Made by a program: the position numbers and the translations under genes. Below, piece by piece: positions 47,326 through 55,934 of a stretch of 64,000 bases of DNA. Origin of the DNA: Sulfurihydrogenibium azorense Az-Fu1 (GTDB taxonomy: Bacteria > Aquificota > Aquificia > Aquificales > Hydrogenothermaceae); contig NC_012438.1 in the NCBI RefSeq assembly GCF_000021545.1, positions 1,424,003-1,488,002 on the forward strand, in the 5' to 3' direction. How positions within the stretch are numbered: position 1 is the first letter of the stretch; every line of letters begins with the position of its first letter. Below the pieces are notes generated by a model, which was not told the origin of the DNA, searched no databases, and worked only from the letters and a program-made list of their open reading frames with translations.

Positions 47326-48246
47326 GTGAATAACATTGTTGAAAGAATAAATCAACTTAAGAAAGAAAAGAATGCAGTTATTCTTGCCCATTACTATCAA
47401 AGACCTGAGATACAGGATATTGCAGACTACATAGGAGACTCTTTAGAGTTATCAAGGATAGCTCAAAAATCGGAAGCTGATATTATAGTTTTCTGTGGTG
47501 TCAGATTCATGGCAGAAACAGCAAAGATACTAAACCCTACAAAGAAAGTACTTCATCCTAATCCAGAAAGTGGATGTCCAATGGCAGATATGGCAACTGT
47601 AGAAGGAGTAAAAAAGTTAAAAGAGCAACATCCTGACGCAGTAGTAGTATCTTATATAAACACAAACGCAGATGTAAAAACAGTATCAGATATAATCGTT
47701 ACTTCAAGAAACGCTGTTAAAGTGGTAAAGTCGTTAGACGCAAATAAAATAATATTTGTTCCAGACCAGTTTTTGGGAAGTTATGTGGCAAAACAGGTTC
47801 CAGAAAAAGAGTTTATACTCTGGAAAGGATTTTGCCCTCCCCACTTTAACCTTTCAAAAGATACACTCCTTGCATTAAAAAAACAGTATCCAGATGCTAA
47901 AATAGCAGTTCATCCTGAGTGCAACACAGACACAGTAGAAATAGCAGATTTTGTAGGAAGTACAACTCAAATAATAGAGTACGCAACAACCTGTGAAGCT
48001 GACACTGTAATAATAGGTACAGAAGTAGGTATACACCATTACCTTAAAAAGAAAAATCCCAACAAAACTTACGTTTTTCCTCAAGCTGCAGACTACTGTG
48101 GCTCTGTACACTGCTGTGATATGAAGAAAAATACCCTTGATAAAGTTTTAGAAGTTTTAGAAAAAGAGACTAACGAAGTTATCTTGGATGAAGATACTAT
48201 ACAAAAGGCGAGAGTACCTCTGGAAAAAATGCTGGCTATTGTGTAG
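47326..48246 (+). CDS. nadA: Quinolinate synthase
   Basis: A 306-residue [4Fe-4S] enzyme that condenses iminoaspartate and dihydroxyacetone phosphate into quinolinate for NAD synthesis. Landmarks are KKEKNAVILAHYYQRPEIQD, FCGVRFMAETAKILNP, the HPECNTDTV region and PQAADYCGSVHCCDMKKN, containing the cluster-ligand Cys residues. The frame reaches a TTG at 47323, but the ribosome site GGAGG at 47315-47319 favours GTG at 47326. It converges on an orphan metal-binding protein gene (11-base overlap), and the salvage gene pncB lies beyond. Confidence 0.95.
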   Translation: MNNIVERINQLKKEKNAVILAHYYQRPEIQDIADYIGDSLELSRIAQKSEADIIVFCGVRFMAETAKILNPTKKVLHPNPESGCPMADMATVEGVKKLKEQHPDAVVVSYINTNADVKTVSDIIVTSRNAVKVVKSLDANKIIFVPDQFLGSYVAKQVPEKEFILWKGFCPPHFNLSKDTLLALKKQYPDAKIAVHPECNTDTVEIADFVGSTTQIIEYATTCEADTVIIGTEVGIHHYLKKKNPNKTYVFPQAADYCGSVHCCDMKKNTLDKVLEVLEKETNEVILDEDTIQKARVPLEKMLAIV

Positions 48247-49075
48247 CCAGCTCCTTATAAACTTGGTCTATGTTAAACCTCATCATCTCAATGTAAGAAG
48301 AATTTTCTCCCATCGTATCTAAGAAAACCACTTTTCCACCTACTTGGTCTAACACAACTTTCACTGTTTTAGAATTGTAAAACTGTCTTGATGTAAATAC
48401 TGTTTTTACATTATACTTTTTCATTTTTTGAATTACTTCTAAGATATGTTTAGGAGTAGGCTCCCTTCCGTGTCCCATCTCTATCTCTGCTAAGTACACC
48501 AAACCAAATCTGTTTACAAAGTAAGGAAACTCGTAGTGATATGATACAAAGTATTTATTCTTTAAGGTTGAAAGTTTAGTTTTACCGTAGTTTAAGACTT
48601 CATCACACTGTTTTATAAAGTTTTCAGCATTTTTTTGGTAAAAGTCTTTGTTTTTTGGGTCCTTTTTAGAAAGTAAAGAGGATATTTCCTTAGCTATAAC
48701 TTTTGCGTTTTGAGGGTCTAACCAAACAGCTGGATGAACTTCGTTATGGTCTTCTTCTTTTATAAGATAGATTCCTTTTATATCAATAACTTTTAGTACA
48801 TTACCTTTCGGAAGAGATTTTACTATACTGCTTACATTTGGTTCTCCTGAACCGATGAAAATAAAAACATCTGCTTTATAAACTTTTTTTACATCTTGAG
48901 GTTTGTATTCATAAAGGTGAAAATTTACATTTGGTGGTATTAAGTACTCTACTATTACTTTATCTTTTCCTACTTCTTTTACTATATCAGCAAGGGGTTT
49001 TATTGTTGTTATAACGTTTACTTGGGCAAAAGAAGGAAGTATAAATAAAAATATCAAAGTGTATATAAATCTCAT
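48236..49075 (-). CDS. ZnuA-like metal ABC transporter substrate-binding protein
   Basis: A 279-residue exported protein of the cluster A-1 metal-binding family (ZnuA/TroA/MntC). A signal peptide (MRFIYTLIFLFILPSFA) is followed by VNVITTIKPLADIVKEVG. Candidate metal ligands are His in NFHLYEYKP, His in EVHPAVWLDP, His in SYHYEFPYF and the acidic group in the C-terminal lobe (FLDTMGE); zinc or manganese is likely. No permease or ATPase gene is near, so partners must be elsewhere. It is not lipidated. It lies between nadA (convergent) and pncB (2-base gap, same strand). Confidence 0.88.
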   Translation of the reverse strand: MRFIYTLIFLFILPSFAQVNVITTIKPLADIVKEVGKDKVIVEYLIPPNVNFHLYEYKPQDVKKVYKADVFIFIGSGEPNVSSIVKSLPKGNVLKVIDIKGIYLIKEEDHNEVHPAVWLDPQNAKVIAKEISSLLSKKDPKNKDFYQKNAENFIKQCDEVLNYGKTKLSTLKNKYFVSYHYEFPYFVNRFGLVYLAEIEMGHGREPTPKHILEVIQKMKKYNVKTVFTSRQFYNSKTVKVVLDQVGGKVVFLDTMGENSSYIEMMRFNIDQVYKELATQ

Positions 49076-49077
49076 AA

Positions 49078-50430
49078 CTAGCCTCCGGATTTAATTGATT
49101 TTCTTAAATCTTCTGTGATTTTTATAAGTCTTGGAGATATTTCTGGATTGATTGTCATGTGCTGGGTAATAGATTTAAATGTGTCTGGCAGAGTCTTAAA
49201 GTTTATCAACGTTTTCTCTCTTATCTCATGGAGAGAAGGAGTATTCCTTACAAGCTCCCCATCTTTAATGTAAAGTTTTAACATTTTTACACCATCTTCT
49301 ATATGTTCATCAAAATGGCTTACTATGTCTTTTAGTATCTTTTCATTTTTAAAAACTCTATAGAGCTGCTTTTTATATGGTACTGTCATTTTTTTCGTAC
49401 TTAGTTTCATCTTCGGTTTTCCGTCATACTCAACTAACTTGTAAGCACAGTCTAAATAGGGAAGGTCTGCACTTGTAACAAGTTCTGTTCCTACTCCATA
49501 GCCATCTATTGGGGCTTTTTTATCTACAAGTTCTTTTATCTTGTACTCGTTTATACCACCACTGGCAAATATTATTGCATCTCTAAAACCGTTTATATCT
49601 AAAAGTTTCCTTGCCTCTCTTGATAAGGCTAATAAATCTCCACTGTCTATTCTTATACCTTTTATTCTTATGCCTTTTTTCTTTGCTACTTTTATGGCAT
49701 TTTTTACACCTTCTATAGTATCGTAAGTATCTACTAAGAATATGGTATTTTCAGGGTAAACTGATGCAAAATTTTCAAAAGCTTTTTCTTCACTTTCGTG
49801 AGCCATAACAAACGAATGTGCCATCGTTCCATAAATTGGTATTCCAAAGATTTTTCCAGCTAAGACATTTGAAGTTCCTGAGAAACCCGCTATATAACTG
49901 CTTCTGGCTGCAATCATTCCTGCATCAGTTCCGTGAGCTCTTCTCAGTCCAAAATCTATTAAAATTTTATCTGAAGCTACACTATAACATCTTAAAGCTT
50001 TTGTTCCTACTAAGATAGATATTTGTAATGTATTTATTAAAAATGTTTCTATAATCTGAGCCTGAATTATTGGAGCTTCTACTTGAACTATAGGCTCGTT
50101 TGCAAATACAATTTCTCCTTCATCTACAGCGTAGAGGTTACCTGTGAATTTAAAATCTTTTAAGTAATTTAAAAAATCTTCTTTAAACTTTCCAGTTGAC
50201 CTTAAAAACTCTAAATCTTCTTCCGTGAATTTTATATTTAATAGATAATCTATCAGTAAATCCAGTCCAGTAAAAAGAAAGTAGTTTCTCTTATTAGTTG
50301 GTCTTATAAAGAAGTTAAATACGGCTGTTTTATTTAAACCTTTTTCAAAGTAAACTTGAGCCATAGTAAGCTCGTAAAGGTCTGTAAGTAGAGACATATT
50401 ATCATAGTCAACAAATCTTTTATTTAACAT
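49078..50430 (-). CDS. pncB: Nicotinate phosphoribosyltransferase
   Basis: A 450-residue enzyme of NAD salvage that makes nicotinate mononucleotide from nicotinate and PRPP. The N-terminal SLLTDLYELTMAQVYFEKG, the middle GLRRAHGTDAGMIAARSSYIAGFSGTSN-type segment (cut: GLRRAHGTDAGMIAARSSYI) with the catalytic His, and the phosphate-binding IRIDSGDLLALSREARKLL plus FASGGINEY are characteristic. It starts 2 bases after murC and is followed by the orphan ZnuA-like gene. The window therefore holds both de novo (nadA) and salvage routes to NAD. Confidence 0.94.
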   Translation of the reverse strand: MLNKRFVDYDNMSLLTDLYELTMAQVYFEKGLNKTAVFNFFIRPTNKRNYFLFTGLDLLIDYLLNIKFTEEDLEFLRSTGKFKEDFLNYLKDFKFTGNLYAVDEGEIVFANEPIVQVEAPIIQAQIIETFLINTLQISILVGTKALRCYSVASDKILIDFGLRRAHGTDAGMIAARSSYIAGFSGTSNVLAGKIFGIPIYGTMAHSFVMAHESEEKAFENFASVYPENTIFLVDTYDTIEGVKNAIKVAKKKGIRIKGIRIDSGDLLALSREARKLLDINGFRDAIIFASGGINEYKIKELVDKKAPIDGYGVGTELVTSADLPYLDCAYKLVEYDGKPKMKLSTKKMTVPYKKQLYRVFKNEKILKDIVSHFDEHIEDGVKMLKLYIKDGELVRNTPSLHEIREKTLINFKTLPDTFKSITQHMTINPEISPRLIKITEDLRKSIKSGG

Positions 50431-50432
50431 TC

Positions 50433-51797
50433 TTAACGTCTTTCCTCTAAGTACTTTGATAAATTATCACTCAGCTGTGTTATGTTTCCAGCTCCCATTG
50501 TTAAAACAACATCACCGTTTTTTATTATACTTTTTAACAAACTCTCAGCCTCGTTTACATCTTTTACGTAAAAGACGTTATTCCTTCGTTGTCTTATCTT
50601 GTCTGCTAATAACTGTCCTGATACACCTTCTATAGGGTTTTCTCCTGCTGAGTATATATCTGTTATGATAACAATATCAGGTATATCAAAAGATTCTACA
50701 AATTCGTCAAACAAAGAGTAAACCCTACTGTATCTATGGGGTTGAAAAACGGATATTATACGGTTTTGACCATACATATCTCTGGCAGCTGAAAGGGTTG
50801 CTTTTATCTCGGTAGGATGGTGTGCATAGTCATCTATTACTAAAATTCCATCACTGTATTTAATCTCAAACCTTCTTTTTGCGTTTTTAAAATTTTCTAA
50901 AGACTCTTTTATAACACAGAAAGGAACTCCAAGCTCGTTGCATATAGAAATAGTAGCAAGAGCGTTGTATACGTTATGAATACCCGGAACTGATAGATGT
51001 ATCTCTCCAAAATCGTTAATTTTAAACTTATACCTTCCGTTTACAAGCTTTAAGTCGTACCCTCTAATATCTGCATCTTTAGAAAGTCCAAATTTAATAA
51101 TTTTTCTCTCTATTCTTGGAATTATACTTTTTACATTTTCATCATCAATATTAGCAACTACAAACCCGTAAAAAGGTACTTTGTTGGCAAATTCAACAAA
51201 TGCATTTTTTATATCTTCCAAATCTTTATAAAATCCAAGATGCTCTAAATCTATGTTGTTTATTGAAACAATTGTAGGAGTAAGTTTTAAAAATGACCCA
51301 TCACTTTCGTCAGACTCTGCTACTAAAAACTCTCCTCTCCCTAACTTTGCATTACTTCCGTATGCCTCTAACTTTCCGCCTATAACTACCGTTGGGTCAA
51401 AACCTGTTTTACCTAAAACTGTTCCTACCATTGACGTTGTAGTAGTCTTCCCATGGGAGCCTGCTATAGCAATACCGTACTTAAATCTCATTAACTCTGC
51501 AAGCATCTCTCCCCTTGGAATAGTAGGAATACCCAGCTCCCTTGCCTTTTTTAACTCTGGATTGTCTGGTTTTACAGCAGAAGAGTAAACAACAACATCA
51601 ACATCTTTAACATTATCTTCACTATGTCCTATGTATACTTTTGCTCCAAGCTCTCTTAACCTTTGTGTTGTGTAAGACTCTTTTAAATCACTTCCTGAAA
51701 TTGTATAACCTTGGTTTAAAAGGAGCTCAGCAATTCCATTCATACCAGAACCACCGATACCTATAAAGTGGATCCTTCTGATTTTACCTCTAAACAA
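50433..51797 (-). CDS. murC: UDP-N-acetylmuramate--L-alanine ligase
   Basis: A 454-residue cytoplasmic ATP-dependent ligase that adds L-Ala to UDP-MurNAc in peptidoglycan synthesis. It has the N-terminal nucleotide-binding GIGGSGMNGIAELLLNQG, the ATP loop AIAGSHGKTTTTSMVG, EVDESDGSF-type block AESDESDGSFLKL, and the C-terminal DDYAHHPTEIKATL and FQPHRYSR motifs specific to MurC. The start is TTG at 51797; a G-rich ribosome site lies a few bases upstream. It is separated from other mur/fts genes and is co-transcribed with pncB. Confidence 0.96.
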   Translation of the reverse strand: MFRGKIRRIHFIGIGGSGMNGIAELLLNQGYTISGSDLKESYTTQRLRELGAKVYIGHSEDNVKDVDVVVYSSAVKPDNPELKKARELGIPTIPRGEMLAELMRFKYGIAIAGSHGKTTTTSMVGTVLGKTGFDPTVVIGGKLEAYGSNAKLGRGEFLVAESDESDGSFLKLTPTIVSINNIDLEHLGFYKDLEDIKNAFVEFANKVPFYGFVVANIDDENVKSIIPRIERKIIKFGLSKDADIRGYDLKLVNGRYKFKINDFGEIHLSVPGIHNVYNALATISICNELGVPFCVIKESLENFKNAKRRFEIKYSDGILVIDDYAHHPTEIKATLSAARDMYGQNRIISVFQPHRYSRVYSLFDEFVESFDIPDIVIITDIYSAGENPIEGVSGQLLADKIRQRRNNVFYVKDVNEAESLLKSIIKNGDVVLTMGAGNITQLSDNLSKYLEERR

Positions 51798-51853
51798 TGA
51801 CTCATCCCCTACGAAAAATAGTTAAAATATTATAAAACGTTTTGAGGTGGAAG

Positions 51854-52741
51854 ATGGATAAAGTAAATGTTGGACTTATTCAGATGAGGTGTAGCGATGA
51901 TTTAAATGAAAACTTTGAAAAAACAGTAGAAAAGATAAAGTCTTTAGCAAAAAGTGGAGCTAACATAGTATCTACTCAAGAACTTTTTAAATCAAAGTAC
52001 TTTTGTCAAGTTGAAGATTGGGAGTATTTTAAACTTGCTGAAGTAGTTAACGAAGATAGCCCTACTATAAAAACGCTACAAAAAGTCGCAAAAGATAACA
52101 ACGTTGTAATAGTAGCATCACTGTTTGAAAAAAGGACTGACGGAATTTATCACAACACAGCTGTAGTAATAGATGCAGATGGCAAATACTTAGGAAAGTA
52201 TAGGAAAATGCATATTCCGGATGATCCTCACTTTTACGAAAAGTTTTACTTTACTCCCGGAGATTTAGGGTACAAAACTTTTAAAACAAAGTACGCAGAC
52301 ATAGGGGTTTTAATATGCTGGGACCAGTGGTACCCAGAAGCTGCAAGGTTAACAGCTCTGTCAGGAGCAAAGATAATATTCTACCCTACAGCTATAGGTT
52401 GGCTTCCTTCAGAAAAAGAGCAATTTGGAAAACAACAGTACAACGCATGGGAAACAGTTCAAAGGGGACACGCAGTTGCAAATGGTTGCTATGTAGTAGC
52501 AGTAAATAGAGTAGGATTTGAAGCCAGTCCAGATGGAAACGAAGGAATAGAGTTTTGGGGACAGAGCTTCGTATCAGACCCTTATGGAGAACTTTTATTA
52601 AAAGCGTCGATTGATAAAGAAGAAGAGTTGATTTGTGAAATAGATTTGTCTATAATAGATTCTGTAAGAACTACATGGCCATTTTTTAGAGATAGAAGAA
52701 TAGACAGCTATCAGGATATAACAAAAAGATTTATAGATTAA
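51854..52741 (+). CDS. aguB: N-carbamoylputrescine amidase
   Basis: A 295-residue nitrilase-superfamily enzyme that cleaves N-carbamoylputrescine to putrescine, CO2 and ammonia, in polyamine synthesis from agmatine. The triad is visible: Glu in STQELFKSKYFCQ, Lys in KYRKMHIPDDPHFYEKFYF and Cys in VLICWDQWYPEAARL. The last two blocks are typical of the carbamoylputrescine group. A frame extension to TTG 51842 overlaps the ribosome site GAGGTGG (51844-51850), so ATG 51854 is chosen. Agmatine deiminase is not in the window. The gene diverges from murC. Confidence 0.94.
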   Translation: MDKVNVGLIQMRCSDDLNENFEKTVEKIKSLAKSGANIVSTQELFKSKYFCQVEDWEYFKLAEVVNEDSPTIKTLQKVAKDNNVVIVASLFEKRTDGIYHNTAVVIDADGKYLGKYRKMHIPDDPHFYEKFYFTPGDLGYKTFKTKYADIGVLICWDQWYPEAARLTALSGAKIIFYPTAIGWLPSEKEQFGKQQYNAWETVQRGHAVANGCYVVAVNRVGFEASPDGNEGIEFWGQSFVSDPYGELLLKASIDKEEELICEIDLSIIDSVRTTWPFFRDRRIDSYQDITKRFID

Positions 52742-52757
52742 ACAGGGGGGTTATAAT

Positions 52758-53078
52758 ATGAGCTATATAGTAGTTTTGATAACTACATCTTCCTTTGAAG
52801 AAGCAAAAAAGATAGCAAATTACTTAGTTGAAAATAAGTTGGCAGCATGTGTTAACATTATTGAAAAAGTTAACTCAATATTCTTCTGGAAAGGGAATAT
52901 AGAAAATTACGATGAATCATTAATGATAATAAAGACAAAAAAAGACCTGTTTGAAAAACTAAAAGAGGAAGTAAAAAAACTACACAGTTATACAGTCCCT
53001 GAAATAATAGCCCTTCCAATCATAGATGGGTCAGAGGATTACCTAAACTGGATTGAAGAAACGGTAGGACAAAGATGA
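52758..53078 (+). CDS. cutA: Divalent-cation tolerance protein CutA
   Basis: A 106-residue trimeric PII-like fold protein. The blocks [41 protein letters not shown] and [24 protein letters not shown] are diagnostic. CutA is linked to copper tolerance, though its biochemical role is unsettled. It follows aguB by 16 bases with an AGGGGGG ribosome site and overlaps the stomatin-like gene by four bases. Confidence 0.95.
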   Translation: MSYIVVLITTSSFEEAKKIANYLVENKLAACVNIIEKVNSIFFWKGNIENYDESLMIIKTKKDLFEKLKEEVKKLHSYTVPEIIALPIIDGSEDYLNWIEETVGQR

Positions 53079-53947
53079 AAGATTTAATCCCTTTTTTAAT
53101 TTTTGCAGTTATATTTATAGTATCAATCTTAGGATTTGATAACATTGTATCGCTTTTATCAGAGTTTGGAGGTGTGATAGCTATGGTAGGATTTTTACCG
53201 ATTTTAGTTGTACTTTTGATAGTGTTTGTAGCTACATCAGTTAAGATTGTAAACGAGTATGAGAGAGCTGTAATATTTAGACTTGGTAGAGTTTTAGGTA
53301 AGGCTAAAGGTCCCGGTTTATTTATACTTATTCCATTTATAGACAAAATGGTTAAAGTAGATTTAAGAGTAGTTACTATGGACGTTCCTACACAGGATGT
53401 AATTACAAAAGATAACGTATCTGTGCAAGTTGACGCAGTAGTTTACTTTAAAGTTATAGACCCAATAAAAGCAGTAGTTAACGTGGAAAACTACCTCTAT
53501 GCAACATCTCAAATATCTCAAACAACCTTAAGAAGTGTATGTGGTCAGGCAGAGTTTGATGAATTGTTATCCCAAAGGGATAAAATAAACGCAAAATTAC
53601 AAGAGATAATAGACCAAGAAACAGACCAGTGGGGTGTTAAGGTTGTAGCTGTAGAGTTAAAAAGGATAGACATTACCGAGGAGTTAAAAAGAGCGATAGC
53701 CAGACAAGCAGAAGCTGAGAGAGAAAGAAGAGCTAAGGTTATACAGGCCGAAGCAGAGTATCAAGCTGCCCAAAAACTTACAGAGGCTGCTGAACTCCTT
53801 GCAAAACATCCACTGGCAATACAGCTTAGATACTTAGAGACAATATCAACAGTAGGTCAGTATAGCTCAAACACTATACTTTTACCTTTACCAGTAGAAC
53901 TACTTGACATAATCAAGAGTTATAAAACCGATAAAAAGGAGTGTTAG
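53075..53947 (+). CDS. SPFH/stomatin-like (slipin) membrane protein
   Basis: A 290-residue SPFH-family protein. Two hydrophobic segments (about 5-22 and 33-52) precede the SPFH domain, which begins [20 protein letters not shown] and contains [20 protein letters not shown] and [20 protein letters not shown]. The C-terminal half has the coiled-coil [20 protein letters not shown]. Slipins form large rings in membrane microdomains and often act with NfeD proteases, but no NfeD gene is adjacent. It is translationally coupled to cutA, and its end overlaps a convergent cytochrome gene by four bases. Confidence 0.93.
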   Translation: MKDLIPFLIFAVIFIVSILGFDNIVSLLSEFGGVIAMVGFLPILVVLLIVFVATSVKIVNEYERAVIFRLGRVLGKAKGPGLFILIPFIDKMVKVDLRVVTMDVPTQDVITKDNVSVQVDAVVYFKVIDPIKAVVNVENYLYATSQISQTTLRSVCGQAEFDELLSQRDKINAKLQEIIDQETDQWGVKVVAVELKRIDITEELKRAIARQAEAERERRAKVIQAEAEYQAAQKLTEAAELLAKHPLAIQLRYLETISTVGQYSSNTILLPLPVELLDIIKSYKTDKKEC

Positions 53948-54315
53948 TAAAACTCAGAGCTGTCAGGAGATAGATCTTTGTAAATTTTCTTTTTTTGTTC
54001 TTCTTTTTGAGAATGTATTAAAACATACTCTGCAAGTTTTAATGCATCTTGGTAAGGGATATTATAAGGTGGCATGTATGCAAATCCGGGCCAGTTAGAA
54101 GGGTTTGGCTTTATTATAAGTTTTGCAACTTTTTCTACTGCTGATTTACTTGTACCGTACCTTTGAGATATTTCTTTAAAGGATGGCCCAGTTTTTCTCT
54201 CAAATGGGTCATGGCAAGCATTACAACCATGTTTTATATAAAGATCTTTACCTTCATTAGCATAAATTACAAAAATATACACAAATATTAAAATAAAACC
54301 GTATAAAACTTTCAT
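53944..54315 (-). CDS. Periplasmic c-type cytochrome (single heme)
   Basis: A 123-residue exported protein with signal peptide ([19 protein letters not shown]) and one heme site CNACH in [23 protein letters not shown] is the class I pattern behind the heme, and the distal Met is probably in [12 protein letters not shown]. An unusual Lys/Glu-rich tail ([19 protein letters not shown]) extends beyond the last helix. It is probably a soluble electron carrier. It begins 40 bases after the other cytochrome gene, with a strong terminator in between, and has almost no ribosome site. Confidence 0.9.
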   Translation of the reverse strand: MKVLYGFILIFVYIFVIYANEGKDLYIKHGCNACHDPFERKTGPSFKEISQRYGTSKSAVEKVAKLIIKPNPSNWPGFAYMPPYNIPYQDALKLAEYVLIHSQKEEQKKKIYKDLSPDSSEFY

Positions 54316-54323
54316 ATTAGGAT

Positions 54324-54346
54324 AAAAAAAGGGGGGAATACCCCCT
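54324..54346 (-). terminator. Terminator between two cytochrome c genes
   Basis: On the minus strand GGGGG (54341-54345), a four-base loop and CCCCCC (54331-54336) are followed by seven T residues (54324-54330). It ends the transcript of the upstream cytochrome gene; any read-through would supply the downstream one. Confidence 0.88.
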
Positions 54347-54355
54347 CTTAATTAA

Positions 54356-54679
54356 TTACTTGTGTGAGAGTATAAATTCAGCTAAAGCTTTTAATTCGTC
54401 GTCTTTCATAGCTTTAGTTGTGTTGATTTGTGGCTTCATTACAGCTTCTTTTGCAGGGTCAACTACAGCTTTTCCTTGACCTTTTAAGAACTTGATAAGG
54501 TTAGCTTCTTTACCTGCGTAAGCAGCAGCTATCTTCTTTAAAGATGGTCCTACAGTGTCAGCAGCTGCTTGGTGGCAGGCTGTACAACCTTTTGATTGGA
54601 AAAGAGCTTTTCCATCTGCTGCAAAAGAACCTGCAGCCATTACTGCAACTGAAAGTGTAGATAAAACTAACTTCTTCAT
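54356..54679 (-). CDS. Class I cytochrome c, c-552-like
   Basis: A 107-residue exported monoheme cytochrome. The signal peptide MKKLVLSTLSVAVMAAGSFA is followed by ADGKALFQSKGCTACHQAA with the CTACH heme site, VGPSLKKIAAAYAGK and a C-terminal helix KDDELKALAEFILSHK. The distal Met is likely M82 in EAVMKPQI or M90. It resembles the small c-552/c-555 electron carriers that feed terminal oxidases. It has its own promoter upstream and a terminator right after it, and its maturation would need the CcdA/TlpA-type proteins encoded at 45867-47191. Confidence 0.93.
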   Translation of the reverse strand: MKKLVLSTLSVAVMAAGSFAADGKALFQSKGCTACHQAAADTVGPSLKKIAAAYAGKEANLIKFLKGQGKAVVDPAKEAVMKPQINTTKAMKDDELKALAEFILSHK

Positions 54680-54714
54680 GCTACATACCTCCTGTTAAAA
54701 ATTTTCAGTGATAT

Positions 54715-54743
54715 AAAATATCCTATTCAACTTTAAAAGTCAA
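54715..54743 (-). promoter_or_regulatory. Promoter of the class I cytochrome c gene
   Basis: On the minus strand TTGACT (54738-54743) and TATTTT (54715-54720) are separated by 17 bp; transcription would begin near 54708, about 30 bases before the ATG. A GATAT-AAA-ATATC inverted repeat (54710-54722) covers the -10. Confidence 0.55.
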
Positions 54744-54894
54744 TTACAGCTTTTTAATTTAAATTTCGATTTTATATTAAGCAAACATTATGCCAAAAAA
54801 TTATTCGTTATGAGTAGAAAAAATTTTAAAACAACGTTTCATTTTGCAAAAATTCAAAAAATGTTGCAAAAGTATAAAAAATACTTTAACTTTA

Positions 54895-54906
54895 TGATAG
54901 TAATCA
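54895..54906. promoter_or_regulatory. TGAT-N4-ATCA palindrome upstream of the peroxiredoxin gene
   Basis: TGATAGTAATCA, extended to ATGAT-N4-ATCAT (54894-54907). The likely -10 of the peroxiredoxin gene is TATTAT at 54931-54936, placing transcription start near 54943 and the site centre about 42 bases upstream. That is the class II activator position of CRP/FNR-family regulators. The rest of the 290-base divergent region is AT-rich with no gene seen. Confidence 0.55.
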
Positions 54907-54971
54907 TTTTAAAACCTTATTAAGAATTGTTATTATTAATAGTGTAAAAAACTTTAAAGGGAGGTATTATC

Positions 54972-55577
54972 ATGGAAGAAAAAGTAATCTTGGTAGGTCA
55001 GCAAGTTCCAGACTTTGAAATGGAAACTTATGAACCCGCAACAGGAAAGTTTGGAAAGTTTTCATTAGCAGATGCTAAAAAAGAAAACAAATGGACTATT
55101 TTATTCTTCTATCCTGCAGACTTTACATTTGTATGTCCAACCGAGCTTGCAGACTTAGCTGAAAAGTATGAAGAATTAAAGAAGTTAGGAGCTGAGGTTG
55201 TTTCTGTATCTACAGACACTAAGTTTGTTCACCTTGCATGGCATAGGGATGAAAAACTCTTAGCTAACGTTAAGTATCCAATGGGAGCTGACCCAACAGG
55301 AAAAATCTCAAGAATGTTTGGAGTTTATGACTGTAATACAGGACTTGCTTTAAGAGGAACTTTCATCATAAGCCCTGAAGGTAAACTTGTATCTTCAGAA
55401 GTTAACTTCTACAACGTAGGTAGAAATGCAGATGAGTTAGTAAGAAAGATGAAAGCTAACGCTTACTTAATGTCTCATCCAGAAGAAGCTTGCCCTGCTA
55501 AGTGGGAACCTGGAAAGAAAACTTTAAAACCATCGGAAGAGTTAGTAGGACACGTTTACGAAGCTCTTCAAGACTAA
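54972..55577 (+). CDS. 2-Cys peroxiredoxin (AhpC/Prx type)
   Basis: A 201-residue thiol peroxidase. The peroxidatic Cys is C55 in DFTFVCPTELA, the resolving Cys C174 in EEACPAKWEPG, so it is a typical 2-Cys enzyme; the Thr and Arg of the active site (T52 in TFVCP, R129 in LRGTF) are in place. It reduces hydrogen peroxide and organic peroxides with electrons from thioredoxin or a similar donor. An extra Cys (C121) is in VYDCNTGLA. Strong ribosome site GGGAGGT. It is followed by a terminator-like hairpin, so it is probably expressed alone, under the palindrome at 54895. Confidence 0.95.
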   Translation: MEEKVILVGQQVPDFEMETYEPATGKFGKFSLADAKKENKWTILFFYPADFTFVCPTELADLAEKYEELKKLGAEVVSVSTDTKFVHLAWHRDEKLLANVKYPMGADPTGKISRMFGVYDCNTGLALRGTFIISPEGKLVSSEVNFYNVGRNADELVRKMKANAYLMSHPEEACPAKWEPGKKTLKPSEELVGHVYEALQD

Positions 55578-55585
55578 TAAAATAC

Positions 55586-55607
55586 AAGGGGCTCTTTGCC
55601 CCTTTTA
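55586..55607 (+). terminator. Terminator after the peroxiredoxin gene
   Basis: Stem AAGGGGC (55586-55592) and GCCCCTT (55598-55604) with a five-base loop, followed by TT and then A; the T run is short, so some read-through into the next small gene is likely. Confidence 0.75.
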
Positions 55608-55613
55608 TAAAGC

Positions 55614-55934
55614 ATGATAAAGTATAGACTAACAAGATTTTACCCTCAAAAAATAGAGATAGAGATTTTAGACACTCAAATCATCTCAATGTTTCCTATA
55701 GAAATACAAGAACATCCAACCTTTGGATTTATAAAAAGGGTATGGCAAACTCAAGATACTGTTTACGATGTAGAAAACTATACTGATGAATACAAAGAAA
55801 ATCTATCTTCAACAAAGACTTACATCAAGTTAAAAGATAGTGTAATGAAGCAAATTTTAGAAGGTTTATCTGAGTTTAAAATCATCCTTTACTATCAAGA
55901 TAAAGAAGATATTTACCAAGTTAAAAGAGTTTAA
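55614..55934 (+). CDS. Hypothetical protein
   Basis: A 106-residue soluble protein with alternating strands and helices (MIKYRLTRFYPQKIEIEILD, FGFIKRVWQTQDTVYDVENY, KIILYYQDKEDIYQVKRV). It is rich in Tyr, Ile and Lys, has no Cys, signal peptide or membrane segment. No family is recognised. It starts about ten bases after a terminator stem, whose arm may form part of its leader, and there is no good ribosome site; the frame and codon usage match the neighbours. It ends in a four-base overlap with the convergent transporter gene. Confidence 0.6.
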   Translation: MIKYRLTRFYPQKIEIEILDTQIISMFPIEIQEHPTFGFIKRVWQTQDTVYDVENYTDEYKENLSSTKTYIKLKDSVMKQILEGLSEFKIILYYQDKEDIYQVKRV

